From: Cinnamomum chago
Lineage: Eukaryota > Streptophyta > Magnoliopsida > Laurales > Lauraceae
Direction: 5' to 3'
DNA: 64,000 bases
Assembly: GCA_038049695.1 (NCBI GenBank)
Contig: CP142456.1
Location: 74,051,422 to 74,115,421 of the forward strand
The notes beneath the pieces are model-generated. The model saw only the letters and a program-made list of their open reading frames with translations, did not search any database and was not told the DNA's origin. Positions 10,147-24,039 of this stretch are shown here, in pieces. Made by a program: the position numbers and the translations under genes. Every line of letters starts with the position of its first letter. The first letter of the stretch is position 1.

Positions 10147-13100
10147 GTACGTTAATGATCCATTGATTCCATTCCCACTTTCCAGTTCTTTCCAGATCTT
10201 GCATTTTATTTTATTTTATTTTTTGAAATGTAGTTTAGAGCTTCCAAGTGATCGTCATTGCAATCGATCTTTCCACCTTTTTTGTTTTTGTTGGAAAAGC
10301 TGAGTTCTTTCTTCTCTTTTTCTGAGATTTGGGTTATTGTTTTCTTTGGTTGTTCTTGTCTTAGTCAGTTATGTGATAGGTTTCTGTTGGAGAATCTTCT
10401 AGGTTTCTTCCCCCACTTTTTAGATTTTCATTATTTTCTTGGGCTGTTCTTGTTTTAGCAAATCTGGGTTTCTTGGGTTGTTCTCATTATAGTTTTCTGT
10501 TTCTTACTGATTACTTGGTGGGACTTAATGGAAAGTAACAACTTGATGTTCTCATGTTGAAAACAAGAAGGCGTTTGAAGATGGTTAAAGAAAAGGGCTT
10601 TGCCATAAAGTTGATTTTTTTCTTTTTATCATCTTCTTATGATATAGAAGGTGAGAAGAATTATTTTGGAACTCATCAACTGTTTCTTTTTTGCTGTAAA
10701 ACGTGCTGATTTTACCAAACTTGTTGAGAAAGCAAATAACAAAAAAAGTTGATGTTTTTGGGTTTCCTTTGCCTCTGTTTTTGAAGATATCTTAGTTGGT
10801 TATTCATTTCAAGGTATTCTGAATCACATTATCAAGCATAAACATTAAATACAACAAGTGGATATTTTGTTTGAGACATGTTTCCTAGGTTAGTTTCTCT
10901 GACAGATTATGTTATAGACATCATTCTGAGACGATCTAACAAAATAATAAGCTGTTTATTTATCGGATGCTGTAAAATCACTAATTTTTGTAGTTAGAGA
11001 TTGCTATGTGTGTATGTGTGAATTTGTTCTGAAGTAATTGTCTTTCCATTGAACCCCACCTGCCCCCTTCTGTGATCAATTTGATCCCTTCACATGTTTA
11101 AACCTTGTTAATCATCCCGGACCCTTTAAGCAAGTTTTTGCACCCATCCAGCTCTAACACCAAGGTTTTGGATGACTTTGAGGCCCTCAAGATAGTACAT
11201 CTCTTGATCGAAAGTTTCTCACTTTTTGAGTTTTTTCAGACGAGTAGGTTGCAAGGAGACCTTTCAAATCCCTATGCATTCCATTATTGTGCGGGTAAAA
11301 ATGAACCCAAAAGCCAGAAGATAGTTTCCCCTAGTCCCATAACTTTTCTCCTCTTGGATGTGTTTACTTACCATCTACTATTCTATTTTATGGGATATCT
11401 TTCATTGCATGTTATGATGATATGTTATGATGCCTGATTCATAGACTCTTATTACTGAAACTCTAATATGTTACTTGTCTGGATCTTTGTTACTTCATTG
11501 TAGTGAGATTTGATTTCTATTCTATAGAATCAAAGTTAGAATTCCACTTATGTTTTGCTTTCTCTACTTGTTTTACCCAAATGCTTTGGGTTATACTAGT
11601 TTGACTTGGCCAACTCAATTGAAAACTCTCTTAACAAAATAGTCTTTTAGAGTTTTATACCATTTTACATCCATGAGCTACATCTTTTCTCTGAAATATT
11701 AAATTTCCACCTTCTTAATCAAATAAATTCTTATTGTTTATAGAAAATGTCAATGATCACTCAAATTGTGGTTTTGCCACTTACTATTAAATTAGGATCT
11801 TTAGGACTTAAAGATTGTAAGCAACCTTAATCTATTACACTGGCATGATCTTTCACTCTTTCAACTCCTTTGATAAGCTCTCATTCAACAAATTATTGGA
11901 TCATGTTTGTTGTGCTTCTTTTGGGGTATTTATAGATGAGATAAAAATGAGCAATTCAACTTTATTCATTGTTCTCTGTTTCCTGGTCCTTAAGTTTATA
12001 GAGAACTCACACACACGCACACGCACACTCAAAGTCAAAAACACCAAGTGGCCATTACACTTCATTAATGTGATTATTGGTTCCACTAAATGGGATGATG
12101 ACAATGACAATTGTGGAAGAGGGTACCCTTGAGAGATGATATTGTGATAGACACTCATGAAAGGCAGGCATATGAGCAAGGAGATCGATTTAACTGCTTG
12201 ATTGGTGGTTTAGTGAAACTTGTTGCAATTACTTTTCCAAGCATGTTTGGAACTTGATGCTGTATGATCAAGTGTAAGTTCGATTAACAGCTTGCACTGG
12301 ATATAGAATAAAACAGGTTGAGAGTAATTTACCTTTTATCTGCTGTAAACGCGGTGGAAACTTTTATCTGCACACTTTCACATATTGACTGAACACAATG
12401 AACAATCAATATATTAGATTGTTGTGTAATGTTATCCCAGTACCAGATAGCTTACAGTTTCTACAAATGCATGCTAATAGAGATGATCCGCTAGTCCTTT
12501 TGCTCTACATCTCCCTTATTTTTTGTGCTCCATCAACTATATCACTGATGATTGCGGTTAGACTATTTCAGTTTTCAGACATGTACTTTGGTTATCATGA
12601 ACAATAGCCTTTGGAAGTTGGCCTCATGATGAGCCAATCATATTAATCAGTCTCTAAAATCTTTCCTATATTATTCAGTGTCTCTAAAATCTCTGCTTTC
12701 TTTTTCCATGTTATGGTGATGGCTATTTTCAATTGAATATGCAAAATGACCTAAATTTGGCTGTGTGTTCTTTGTTATTGTCTTATACTGTTTGATGGTT
12801 ATCTAGACATTGATCATGTCTCCTTTTATCTTTTCACTTTGGGAGGTGAGAATTTATCAAAGCTATAGCATTCTCATTGCCTTATTGTTTTACTATTTTC
12901 CTTTTCTATTATCAATTTATCATTTTCTCTTCATCCCTGTTTAAATTTTAAATTAGTCCCTATGTTGATTACTCTTCTTTTTTTATCCTGTTGTTTTGTT
13001 TGCTAGCACTTCGATCGGACTCACCTGAGGAGTAACTTCAGGAAGACATATAAGAAGGGTCATGGCTGCCTTGGGGAACTCAGTTCTATTTGTTTAGTTG

Positions 13101-13510
13101 TGCTTGATGTTGTCAGGATACTGTCATGGCCTGAAAATTTTTCAGACAATCTTATTTTGAGGTTGGTAATTAGATAATGACTATTATCACACTGAACTAA
13201 TTCAACTTCTTTCCTTGCCAACCAAATTTGGATGTTTTGCAAACCTTTGCTTGCATTTAAATAGCAGTAGATGGATATGTGCTTTCATTGGAAAACCATT
13301 AGTGTATCATACTCTGTATTTTTCTCTCCACCTGAAGGTGCATCATGCTGCCTTCTTCTCCAATTCCAATGGCTTAAATGGTAGCAGAACCATGGCCCTA
13401 TTTGAATTCTATCTTTCTTGTTTGGTTGATGGATTTCAAATTACTAAGGATGGAGGCATAGTGATAATGTCTTATATTTGCAAATATCAACATCCTGTTC
13501 ATGAGCATCC
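10147..13510. other. No recognised gene in the left arm of the outer CACTA element
   Basis: T-rich, intron-like sequence with short open frames (for example 11105-11437, 11845-12132, 13215-13553) lacking recognisable domains. Captured exons too short or diverged to recognise may be present; a possible one is around 13014-13140. Confidence 0.5.
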
Positions 13511-13565
13511 TGCTATCGCTATGACATGTCAATTGAAGAAGCTGCTAAATTAGCTAGACGACATC
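13511..13565 (+). pseudogene. Captured fragment resembling 20S proteasome subunit beta type-5
   Basis: CYRYDMSIEEAAKLARRH can be read from TGC at 13511. It matches the wording of the segment before the ARRAIYHATFRDG block in plant PBE (beta5) subunits, which form the chymotrypsin-like site of the proteasome. The similarity ends abruptly after ARR and the frame stops soon after. Only about 18 residues are recognisable, so the call is weaker than for the other captured fragments. It lies in the outer CACTA element, + strand. Confidence 0.5.
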
Positions 13566-14149
13566 TCTTTAACAAATGCTTGCTGGGGCATATTTATTAT
13601 TATAAAGCATGATGATCTAGCATGCAGCCATTGCTTTTACCTCCTTTTTTAATAATTTTGTTGACTGCTTTTGGAAACAATATAACCTAATTCATACCTA
13701 ACTGATATATTCCCATTGATGCTTATCAACATCTATGCCTGCTTTTTTTTTTTTTTTTGCTACATTGTTGCTTTAGCTCATGCTCACATGCCTGCCACAC
13801 ACTCATGCATGCACAACATGTTCCTAACCAGCTGAAAACAGATGCCTGTTGCCTGCTTTTGCAGAATTGCTCTTTCCTTCTGGTTTTTTATCTTCTTGAA
13901 CCATATTTATGATTGTACCATATTGATCATAATATCCTTCATGTCTAAGGGCATGTTTGGATATCCCATGCATGGTAGGGAACTAGTAACTGGTGTTCTG
14001 TTCCTACGAAGTCAATTTTTTATGAGCATCTTAGGTTGACATTGGAGCTCATCAAACCCAATTTTAGGGCATAATTACTGGCTCGTACTGAGGAGATTGG
14101 TGTTGTACTGGTACTGCCAGATGCCAGCTTCTTTTGTTTTGGGTCAAGT
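13566..14149. other. Non-coding part of the outer CACTA element
   Basis: A/T-rich, with a poly-T run at 13744-13759. It ends with AGT (14147-14149), the left target duplication of the nested CACTA element. Confidence 0.5.
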
Positions 14150-14560
14150 CACTACAACAAAAATCATTTTTCGCGACAAATATTCCGCGACGTTTTGAGA
14201 TTTTGTCACTAAATGTTGCTTTTAGCGACGAAATATTCATCTTGTCGCGTAAAAAAAAACCGCAAATTATTTAGCGACGATAATTTTCAATTGTCGCTAA
14301 ATATTGTCGCAAAAACCTTGGCGCCAAGGAATGGAGTTGGCGCCATCTAGAGGTGAAGTTTTTCCGACAAAACTATTTATTTGGCGACGTTTTATTTTCG
14401 TCGGTAAATCTTTTGCACCATATTTTATTAAGAATTTTTCGCGACAAAAATATGTCACCGCATAAATTAATCCACGACGAAATTATTTCGTCACAAAATA
14501 CATCAAATTTGGGGTCGCGCGGGTCGTCTTCGCGGTTCATTTTTTAGCAATGTTGGGCGA
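14150..14560. repeat. Left subterminal repeats of the inner CACTA element
   Basis: About a dozen copies of TTTAGCGACGA, TTGTCGC and variants in both orientations (for example 14223-14232, 14271-14281, 14392-14399, 14566-14572). They are the counterpart of 24040-24698. Confidence 0.85.
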
Positions 14561-15508
14561 CGAAATGAAATCGCACATTGGACAGAACATAACCACATCG
14601 CAACTCCCTCTTTTTCATTTCTCTCAACGAAATCCAATCGCAGAAGATTTCTTCCTCTTTCATTTCTCTCAACGAGTCTCTTTTGCAGAGGATTTCTTCC
14701 TCTTCCTTAGATCTCAAAATCCAAGAGGTATTCTGGTTTTCCCTTCTTTCTCTGAAAATCTCTGGTTTTGTTTATGTGTAAAATTTCTTTTGGAGATACA
14801 TACGAATCGTGTACAGTGATGTTCTTCTTGTTAAGGTTCTGAGAAATCTTCACCCTGCAAGAAGAAGAAAGAGAAGAAAACCCTTCCCTCAAAGAGGCGA
14901 CAGCAAGAAGAAGAAGGAAAAAGAAGTAGAGAAGGGGAAACCTGTCTTTTGAGGTAAGTGTTTTCTCATTTCTATCTGAAACCTACTGTTTTTCTATGTT
15001 GGTTTCTTTTGATGTTGGTTTCGTTTGAAACAGTAACAAGATTTGTCTTTGTCTTTCTCTGTATTAGTGTATTGGTTTCGTTTATTGAGCAATGTCGATA
15101 TAGATGGTGAGAAATCCCTAAATCTGCTGGAACACCAAATCCCAGCCACCACCTCCTCACTGCCAGCAACCCAAGCATTGAAACCCTACACATCTGACCC
15201 ACTAATAGAAACAGAGTCATAAAATCGAAGCTCCTCCCTGGATTAGGTTAGTGGATGTGTTTTGACATGCATTTGGTTATTGATTTTCTATGATGCATTT
15301 TGTAGATGTTTGATGTTCTTCCATTCATGTGTTAAAAAAAAATACTCTCCTCTGCTTTCTAGTTGATTTGCTTTTTATACAAAATTTAGGGTTTTTCGAG
15401 TTTATCAGCAAATGGGTATATACATTGTGTTTGGTTTTCTACCGATTTTCCTTTCTTCTCTTAAATATATTGTGTTTTTTAGTATTTGATTTTTGATTTA
15501 TCAAACAG

Positions 15509-15690
15509 GTGTATCAGCAATCGATTGCTGTGACTTGCAATTTGGATGGGCCCAAGGTCAAATTTGCTCATCCAGATTCTGGATGATTCAGATGACCCAA
15601 TTACTCGGATTCTGGTGCTCATAGGGAATCTCAAGTCGGCGATGAATTGCAGCTACATCAAGGACTATGAGTTTGTCGCAGTCTTTGACA
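15509..15690 (+). pseudogene. Captured, internally deleted fragment of a CSLA/CSLC-type glycosyltransferase 2
   Basis: After an AG acceptor at 15507-15508, one frame gives VYQQSIAVTCNLDGPK. A second frame gives LIQILDDSDDP and then GNLKSAMNCSYIKDYEFVAV. These are consecutive landmarks of plant cellulose-synthase-like A/C enzymes (Golgi GT2; mannan or xyloglucan backbone synthesis), including the DDSDD metal/UDP-binding region. The roughly 35 residues normally between DDSDDP and GNLKSA are missing, a frameshift separates the first two blocks, and the next catalytic Asp motif is replaced (VFDRF). It is clearly non-functional and lies in the inner CACTA element. Confidence 0.85.
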
Positions 15691-18600
15691 GATTTCTGAC
15701 ACTTGTCTGATTTCTTAAAGAGAAAAAAACATTCCCTATTTCAAGGTATATTTGATACCTCTGTGCAATTTACAGATTTTGTGAAGTGGGGTGTTCCTAA
15801 TTCTTACCATGTGCACTAATATTTTTCTTGAAAAGCAATTGAATTGATACATTTTTTAAAATTCTGACATCAATCACTATCTTGAATTGGAAGTTTGATG
15901 AAAACTTGGACATCCTTGGGTAATCTGCCATCTTGTCATGCTTATAGCTTTTCCGAATCACAAATGTTTATTTGATGTACCATTCTCTGTAAACTGAGAT
16001 TTCAAATGGGTTTTTATGGGGTTGATGAGATTTGATGCAGATTGCTTAAATGTCCAATTAGGGTTTTTGGGATTGGGATATTGGATTGAGATTTGGGTTC
16101 CAGTTTTGGCTTCACTTTCTAATGAAAATCCTATGCCTAATCTAAGCCTTTGAGAACCAAACAAGATGAAACATACTACAATCTTAAACCAAGGTTCATA
16201 ATTCAGTCGAAATTTCTAATGAACTAATTATATATGATTAGTAGTACTTGTTCAGTCGAAATCTCTAACTGCACTACATAGATCCATTGGCTTTCTTTGT
16301 CCCACTTTGTCTTGTCTAGGTACTCAGTGAACTTGGTGTTTAAAGTGAAAACATAAATATGAATCATGAAGGGGATGGATGCTTAAAGTGAAAACTATGA
16401 TGGATTCTTCAAGCACACAAATTAGCATCTTAATATTTTACAGTTGCAGCACATATTGTTCATAGTGAAAATAGAAACATCACCTTTTTGTTTGATACAG
16501 CCATACAGGACACATATCACCTTATGGTTGTATTGAAGCCTTGAATTGCTCATTTGATATGAACCAAAACTCATTATCTGTTATGTTTTTTATATTTACT
16601 TTTTAAGTACTCATTTCCCTTCCTTCCCACTGGTTAACTTCTGTAATTTCAGTGCCTCTAGTCGTCTCACAAGTTCAGCGCCATTGTAATTTCAGAATCC
16701 TCATATTTATTTTCTTTAGGACGTTGAGTTTCTTCTTCTCTTTTTCCCATTGTCTTCATATCGCTTCAGGGGCAGTCTTTTTCTCTGTTCATATTTTGAT
16801 CTTAACATCGTTAATGGTAAGCATATTCTCTAAACATTTGATATCTACTTTTGGTTTTAGAATATGTGATCATTTTTTGTGTTGTACTTTTATATATGGT
16901 ATATGTTGTAGTTATCTTTGTTGTGTGGAATTATTGTAGTCATCTGGTTTCTTGAGTTACACAAGTTGGTTTAATTATGTTTTATTTTTATTTTTTAAAA
17001 TGCTCTTTCGTAGAGGGGGACTTGTTCTAGTTGGGTGGTGTAACTATGCATTGGCTTTTGCCTAATGCATAGTACATAGATAATGTTGCATACTTTTCAT
17101 ATTTTATGTTTTTTGAAACCAGATATGAAATCAAGATTTGTATTTTTAAAAGTTACTATCAGTTGTTTTTAATGTTATTATCAAATCATTATTCATATTG
17201 ATAACAAGAATATTTCAGTCTTTTCCCATAATAATTACACCCACACAACATTCTTTCACTGTTGACACTTTATTAGAAGCCACTTCAAACAACCCAAGGA
17301 AAAATAGAACTCTTAAGGAGCTGGTCTTACCCCATCTTCCACCTAAAAAGGGACACATCCACCCTCCTAAAAAGGGACACATCTTTTTCTTCTGTTATAC
17401 ATTTGTTTATTTTTATTAAATATGGAATTCTCTAACCTCAAAGCTTCACAAACAGATACTCAGATTTATTTTGAGATTATCCAGTGGATTATTTGGGTTG
17501 ACCTAATGATGGAACCTGGCTAAGATGAAAAAAAAAAAAAACAATTGGGTTTGGACCTAATTTTTCAAATGAACTCAAATTCCAAACTTGACTCTCAGTA
17601 TCATTCATTTCCTCAAACTGTTAAACTAAATGTTTGACAAAAACAGAGCAAAAGATTGGACTCATCCCATGGAAACGGTGGGACCAACAATAAAATAATT
17701 GACAGTCAGCACTGGCACATGGGGAGTAATCTCTCCCCCACTAGTTCAGCAAAAGAAGACATAAATAGTATGTGTATGTATGTATGTATGGGTATCATTA
17801 GAAGACAAAAGGACTAAAACAATTACAAGTATTTTATCATATCTTTTACCATTGGAGTGCATGGACAACATGATATGCATTTGGATGGAGGTGTTGAAAG
17901 GAATTTTAGTGGAAGGGGATGTTTCCAAACACAATCTTGTAAGATTGTCTTGTCTAAGGTACCTGCCAAATGATACATAGAACTTGCATGTGTGTGTTGG
18001 GCATTGTTGTTCTGATTCCATCCTTGTGTGATATCTCTTTGGCTGGCATGAGGATATACAAGAGTCTTTTCAACTTTGCAATGTTGTTGTAGTACAAGTA
18101 ATCACTGATAAGCTGGCAGTTGTGATGCTGGTTGGAAGGGTGTTGGGGGGTAAAGGATTGAATTTTGTTTTCTAAGAAGTTACGGCTCTTTCGGATGGTA
18201 CAGAGAACTCTGCAACCTGAATGCTTGGAAGTGAGGCACATACATTTATGCCAACTGGGAAAACATGAGCATGAGCATGGGATCCAAGGTTGGCACTGGT
18301 GGCCATGTCATGGCAGGATTAATGGTCAGGTTCTTAGGTTTTGGTTTCACCTAACTAGAATTTACATATCAGGATTTTAAGGCCACCTTTGTGTGAACAG
18401 GGGATTTTGCGCTTGGTAATTTTTAATGTAGCCCACTCTTCCGTTGTTTAGTGCTCTTTGTAGAATAGCATAGTATTGTTGAATTAACAGTAGCTTTTAT
18501 ATGAATGCTGAATTTGGAGCTAAATGCAATATGGTCTTTCTTAGTCATCTTGTGGCGAAACGTGAAAAGGAAAGAGAGGAAACATGTGCATGAAGCCATA

Positions 18601-20847
18601 TGGTTTCAGTCAATCTAGTGGTCATTTATACTCTTTCCATCATGATAATATGATATTTACACACACATACATACACTCATTAGAATTTTTAGGTGCACAG
18701 TGTGCATGGTTCTTACAATGCACACCTCCTAGTGGGGCCCTCCTGATCACCTATTCGAATGAACCACACACATACACCCTGCCAGTCACTGATCCCTTGA
18801 TTATTATGCTGTAGTGGTATTTAGGGACAGTTTTTTCATGTAATTCAATACATAGGAATCAATTCATCTTGTGGTTTTTTTGTGGCTTGTTAGAACACTG
18901 AGATGAAGATTTTGACTTTACTCTTTTTTTTTTGTCATGATCATCTGGTGTGTTCAGCAGATGCTGAATTGTATGACTATAATGAAGAGAAGGTATGTTA
19001 TAATGCACCATAAGTATAAGATAATTGATAATTTATAGTCTATACCTTCACTAATAATCCCTACATGTATTGGCAAGAGAACAGGGGCAGTCCTTGAGCT
19101 CTGCTGATGATTTTTACAAGAACCTGTTGTCAAGAGCTACTATAAGAATCATGTCAAGGTACTGAGAAGATTGAATGTGAATGCGTTTGCTTTTATTTCT
19201 TTTGCTAATTTATTGTTCTGTTACCTGTGAATGAGATTTATTGCTTTTTATTGTCATTATTTCCTTCTTACATCTTTCTGCAAAAGGGCCTCAACTGCTT
19301 CTCAGTAATTGTAACCTGCAAAAAGAAATAAGAAACGCAGCAGTTAGCACCTGCTGCTAACCGCCAGTGCTTTTTCTGTTCTTCCTGTATGTTGTGGCCC
19401 TATTGTTCATGAAAATTAACAGGCCTTTCTTCATTGGTAAGCAAGAGAAACTGCGTTGCTTACATATTTGAAAATGAAGAATAGAGATATCAACTTCCTC
19501 ATGGGAATTATCATTGGAGCAGGGATCCAGGTTAGCTCTACCCACTCCTGAAACTGCATTCAATATTCTGAATAAATGTTATAATGAGAATAGAGCCCAA
19601 CTTAAATGATGGAATCTATGTAGCTAGGAATTTGTTCTAAAAAAATAGAAAGTTCTTCATGTTGGTCCTGAATTAGTGGCTTATTAAATTATGGTTACAA
19701 ATAAAAAACAGAAATGCTATGGATCACAGAAAAATTGGTGTGGCATGTACATCTTGGATGAAATGCAGAGACTATACATTTGAAGCAGCACAGAACCTTA
19801 GTTGGATATATGGATCTCCTTATCTATATACATTTATCTATACCATCTGATTGCCCAAACTCAATTTCATGTATCACATCTTTAGTGTTAACATGTGTAC
19901 CCACATTTAACACATGGTTCCCAATGCTGTCACTTCATATCTACATAGAATACATGGTTACCATGTGATAGTTATCTGGTGCTAATCCTAGTCTTGAGAT
20001 AATGTGATTCCAAACTGTGTTCATGGTCCAGGTCAAATGTAAAAGTGTTCCACATCTGTGATCTCATGACAACTTCCACTATCTTCATATTATTCACCAC
20101 AGATTCGGTTATGGAATCACATTAACTCATTGCCAGCTGATGAATCCATGGCCAATAGATTTCATACAATGAAAATCTAAAATAAATTAATTCATGATTC
20201 AGATCGGTTAATCATTTGGATTACACATCTCATTGATGAATCGCATTGATCAGTCAGTTGAAAATTAGAGTGAGATGAGTTCTAAAATAATTTGTAATCA
20301 AACAATTCTCATATATCAAAAAAGGACCCACAGATTCCAAGTTTCCAAATCATCATGACTAATAGAAATTTTGGTTTTTCTAAATATCTGACGAGTTGGT
20401 GTTGATATAAGATATTTTGTGTACTTATACAAACATGGCAAATGTGTACATTCATTTGCACATAAGGGCCTCATATTGTTGCTTTCAATGGAGCTTAATT
20501 TCCACTTGTTCAAAATAATATAATTGAGTGAGATTATTCATTGACAGTGATCATGCTCTTTTTTGTTACTCTTTTTTTACAATTTGCAGTATTATCTTGT
20601 TTCCTATAGCGAAAACTCTCTATACTACCGAGTGGTTTATACATTTTGTGGATGGTTTTGTTCTCTCTGATCTACACTCAACTTGGGATTAATATCTTCG
20701 GTAAGTTCCATCTTCATCTCTTCATGTAAAAAACCAGTCATTCATTTCATTTTGCTGCTTACTCTCTCTCTCTCTCTGTCTCTGGTGCCTTTTGCTTTAG
20801 ACTTACCAAAATTTTATTTTGTTGCTTTATTTGCTTTTATTTTGCAG
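15691..20847. other. No recognised gene in the inner CACTA element
   Basis: About 5 kb of T-rich, intron-like sequence. Short putative exons flanked by splice-like sites (18958-18996 ending GAAGAGAAG; 19467-19530 encoding a short hydrophobic stretch) could not be assigned. Poly-A and poly-T runs are present at 17529-17541 and 18926-18934. Confidence 0.45.
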
Positions 20848-21057
20848 AATCTCCGTTTGCAGAAGGTCGATGGCCAGCTCAATTCTATACATGAGCTTTC
20901 AACTGTGATGCTGATTGATTTCTATGAGATAATGAGTGAAATTCATCCTAGCTTGGTTGATAGTACCAAGTCAAAGAGCATAAGCAATGACACACTAGCT
21001 AGGCTGGCTGGAAAGGTTCATTCACTAAAGCACGAGAAACAACAAAGACTACAAAAG
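20848..21057 (+). pseudogene. Captured exon of a MAP65 microtubule-associated protein
   Basis: The exon is flanked by TTTTGCAG and GTAATA. It encodes 70 codons with LQKVDGQLNSIHELSTVM, VSEIHPSL-like MSEIHPSLVDS, SKSISNDTLARLAGKV and a coiled-coil C-end. These match the N-terminal half of the plant MAP65 family (PRC1/Ase1-type microtubule cross-linkers), where the SEIHPSL...SISNDT segment is diagnostic. The exon has no stop and both splice sites look usable. The preceding and following MAP65 exons are not visible nearby. It lies in the inner CACTA element. Confidence 0.85.
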
Positions 21058-22542
21058 GTAATATAAATGAGCATATCCGTTAAAATTGGAACAAAATTGT
21101 TTTTCGTAACCCGCATATTTTCTGTTAATCACTGTTTGAGTTACATGAGATGTTGTATATTTGGTTCTGTTTGAGTTAAATAACTTGTTTGAGTTAACCA
21201 GAAGCGTGGTGTACTTACCAAATGGAAAAAGGACAAAGTAAAAGAAAATGGTCTGTGGATATTTTCTGTTAATTGTTTGTACTTTGTAGTATATGGAATA
21301 TGAACTGTGGACATTAGTTGTGGCACAATTGTATTAGGTTCTTCTTGGAGTGACTGTATCCTATCTTGGTGTGCATTGCTCTGGCTGAATCAAATTAAAT
21401 GCTTGTTACATCCCTTTTGATCATATGTGGCTACTGCACCAGGTTGACAAAGGTGAGCCTGCAAGTTTTTCCACTAGTTTTGATATTTTATTCACTTTTT
21501 TTTTTAAATTATTGTGAAAGAAGCTATGGATTTTTTTTCCTGATCTGGTGGTACTGTTAGTTTTCATTTTTTTTCCTGATTTGTGAAGGGATTTGACATT
21601 GGATTTTCTTTTATGTATTTATTTTTTAATGATATTTTTTAAGTATTCATTGCTCTTACCTTTCATAGAAATGATAAGATTATTTATAAATGGTTGCTCA
21701 CAGTTATGTCAATGTTGAGAGGCCATTATATCATTTCCCATGTTAGAGTTTCCTATGTATTTAGTCAACATTAACTTCTATATGTAATCAACTATGCACA
21801 TGATCTTTGGTGCAGTTACTAATGTGAAGCTGGAAGTTAGTTTATTTTTCTCAATTATTACTTTTCAAAAATTGTTTCTGATCTTTAATGTTGTACTGGC
21901 GCGGAGTCCATCCTTTCCTGTAGTGGCGGTATTTGCATAAGATGTGAGCAATGATTATGTATAGCATATGGCCTCGTGATTATGTATACCTGTTCTTATC
22001 CATTACAATTAGTCATAATTAACTGCAGTTTTATACTAACAAGTCAATAAATTGTAGAAGCCTTCTCTTTATGTTCCTTCTCTGTTTCTTCCCCATCTTC
22101 ATTTTCTTGAGGGCTTGGGGCCTTTTTCTTTATCAATTTTTTAGTTTACCCTGATCTCTTGGGGCTGGACTGTTAGAAACTTTAACTTATGGCCCTGTAC
22201 CTCATTATTACCTAGTGTTTACCTCGCATGTTCTATTGTTGCGTTGTTGACGACGACGACAACGACAACATCAATGTTAGAAATTATAACATTTTGTTTT
22301 CTCTGTTTTAAATTTTACTCTTGTGAGTTCATTGCTTGATTAATGCAATTCGATTTAGATTCCCACATAATTTTTTTTTTAATTTTAATTTTTTCTCATT
22401 CTACTCTAGTCTTTCCCAGATAGCAACATAGATACCATAACTGAATTTTTTTTTTGGACACACATATATAGCTCATAAATGGATTCAATGCATTTGTTTC
22501 TATTGCACTGTTTTCAATTTGTGACTTGTGTCAATCATCCAG
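21058..22542. other. Intron-like DNA between captured exons
   Basis: T-rich sequence with several T8-T13 runs. No ORF of note was found. A short GAC/GTT trinucleotide run lies at 22240-22270. Confidence 0.5.
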
Positions 22543-23432
22543 GCATCGTTGTGGACTTGTTTTCTGATGGAAAAGTCTTACCACAGTTGCAGGCGGTGCG
22601 CATTACTGAATTTTGATTAACCATACAGATCATATGCTTGTGTCAGGTCTCCTTTAGTTTAAATATGGTATTTCCTATGAAATAGTATCATTACAAACTA
22701 ACTGCATGATCAAATCCCAAAAGGTTTTGATTATCAATTTATATAGAAGAAATCTTCTTTATCAACCAGTTCTCCATTGAAGTGGACAGTCTAACATGAT
22801 TAGGTCAAATTCCTTTGACTACTGTTGATGTTTTATCTTTTGGGTCCTATTTAATACTCTTATCCTTTTTATTGACTAAAATTTTTATTGTTACCAATAC
22901 CCAAAAAAAAAAAAATCAACAAAACCTTCTATGTATTTGATCAGTTTTAGTTTCAGTTTCATTAACAATTCATGATTCTGGGTTACATGAGCATGGCTAT
23001 TAGTATTGATAAATAAATGGTATTCTAGGATCTATTTATTCTTGTCCTCTTTTGATTATCATGCTGGTTCTTTTAAAGTTACATTTTGTTTAATCCTCAT
23101 GTGTTTTTTGTTTATTTATGCATCTCTGCTCTGTTTATTCAGCTACCTTTTATATTTTAATGCTGTTTACCTTGCTTAACTATGTTTAAAAGATCGATAG
23201 TTTCTCTAAAGTTTGTGGCTGCATATTCTTGTATGTGTTTTCTGATTGCACATCTAAGGCTGCAACATGGTTGGAACTTAATGAAAAGTTGATGACCCAT
23301 GGGCGTATAATGGTGAATTGTGGCGGGACCCATGCCGAAGCAGCCAAAGCTGGGGGAGTAGTCTATTCAAATGTTAGCTCCTGGATACAGAATTCTACCA
23401 TTAAGGCATTGTGCAAAGCATTTCCAAAAAAT
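22543..23432 (+). pseudogene. Captured two-exon fragment of a spermidine-synthase-like SAM-dependent methyltransferase
   Basis: Exon a (22543-about 22595, after CATCCAG, donor GTGCGC) reads GIVVDLFSDGKVLPQLQ. Exon b (23259-23432, after ATCTAAG, donor GTAAGT) reads AATWLELNEKLMTHGRIMVN, then CGG and NSTIKALCKAFPKN. The order 'VVDLF.DGKV...LQ / ATWLEL...RL.P.GR.MVNCGG' is that of a plant SAM-methyltransferase-like family with a spermidine-synthase fold. The two exons join without loss of frame. The N-terminal SAM-binding part and the C-terminus are absent. Family assignment is from memory of the pattern and less certain than for TBP or UPF1. Confidence 0.6.
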
Positions 23433-24039
23433 GTAAGTTACTCCTTACAGTCAATTAAATCTTAACTCCTTTGATACATGACCCTAGTTTGTGATCTTGA
23501 ATCAACGGTTTGTGATCTTGAATCAACTGTTTAGGCTCAAGTGCACTTTTATTTTTTAATTTTCTCAGGATTTTATTTTGTTGCACTTACTTTGCTTTTG
23601 ATTCCAATGTTTAATTCCTAACAAATTTTTTTTTTTTTTACCACAGGTTGGGACTGAAGATCAATGTAATAGAGGCCAATTGCTTGAACATCTTTTTGTT
23701 TTTCATAAGAATATTGTACTTACACTATTTTGGATGCTACATTTTTACTTGAATTAGTAACGACAATGTGGCTAAGCTTGTGGGTCGTATTTAATAGTTA
23801 TATGTTTCCTAATATGTTGAAAGAGCATGTTTTGTACATTTTCATTAGTTAAATGAAGATACTTTATTGTACATTTTGTTTGAGTTGAATGGCCATGTTT
23901 TATTGTACATTTTGTTTTTGTTGAATGTGAAGGTTTTATTATACATTTTATTTTAGTTGAATGAGCAGGTTTTATTACATTCAGCGTAAAAGAGGTTTTT
24001 GAGGTAGCATGTGGTAATTTAAAAAAAATATATTATTTT
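23433..24039. other. Non-coding, with imperfect TTTTATTGTACATTTTGTTT repeats
   Basis: Between about 23830 and 23980 a unit of roughly 47 bp (GTTGAATG..C.TGTTTTATTGTACATT) recurs three to four times in diverged form. The remainder is A/T-rich. Confidence 0.5.

Noticed and set aside
9663..10204. Several long open frames on both strands (Pro/Ser/Leu-rich and Arg/Glu-rich)
   Set aside because: Created by the CCCTCC/CTCTCC repeat block; no frame has protein-like composition. Annotated as a leader-like region only.
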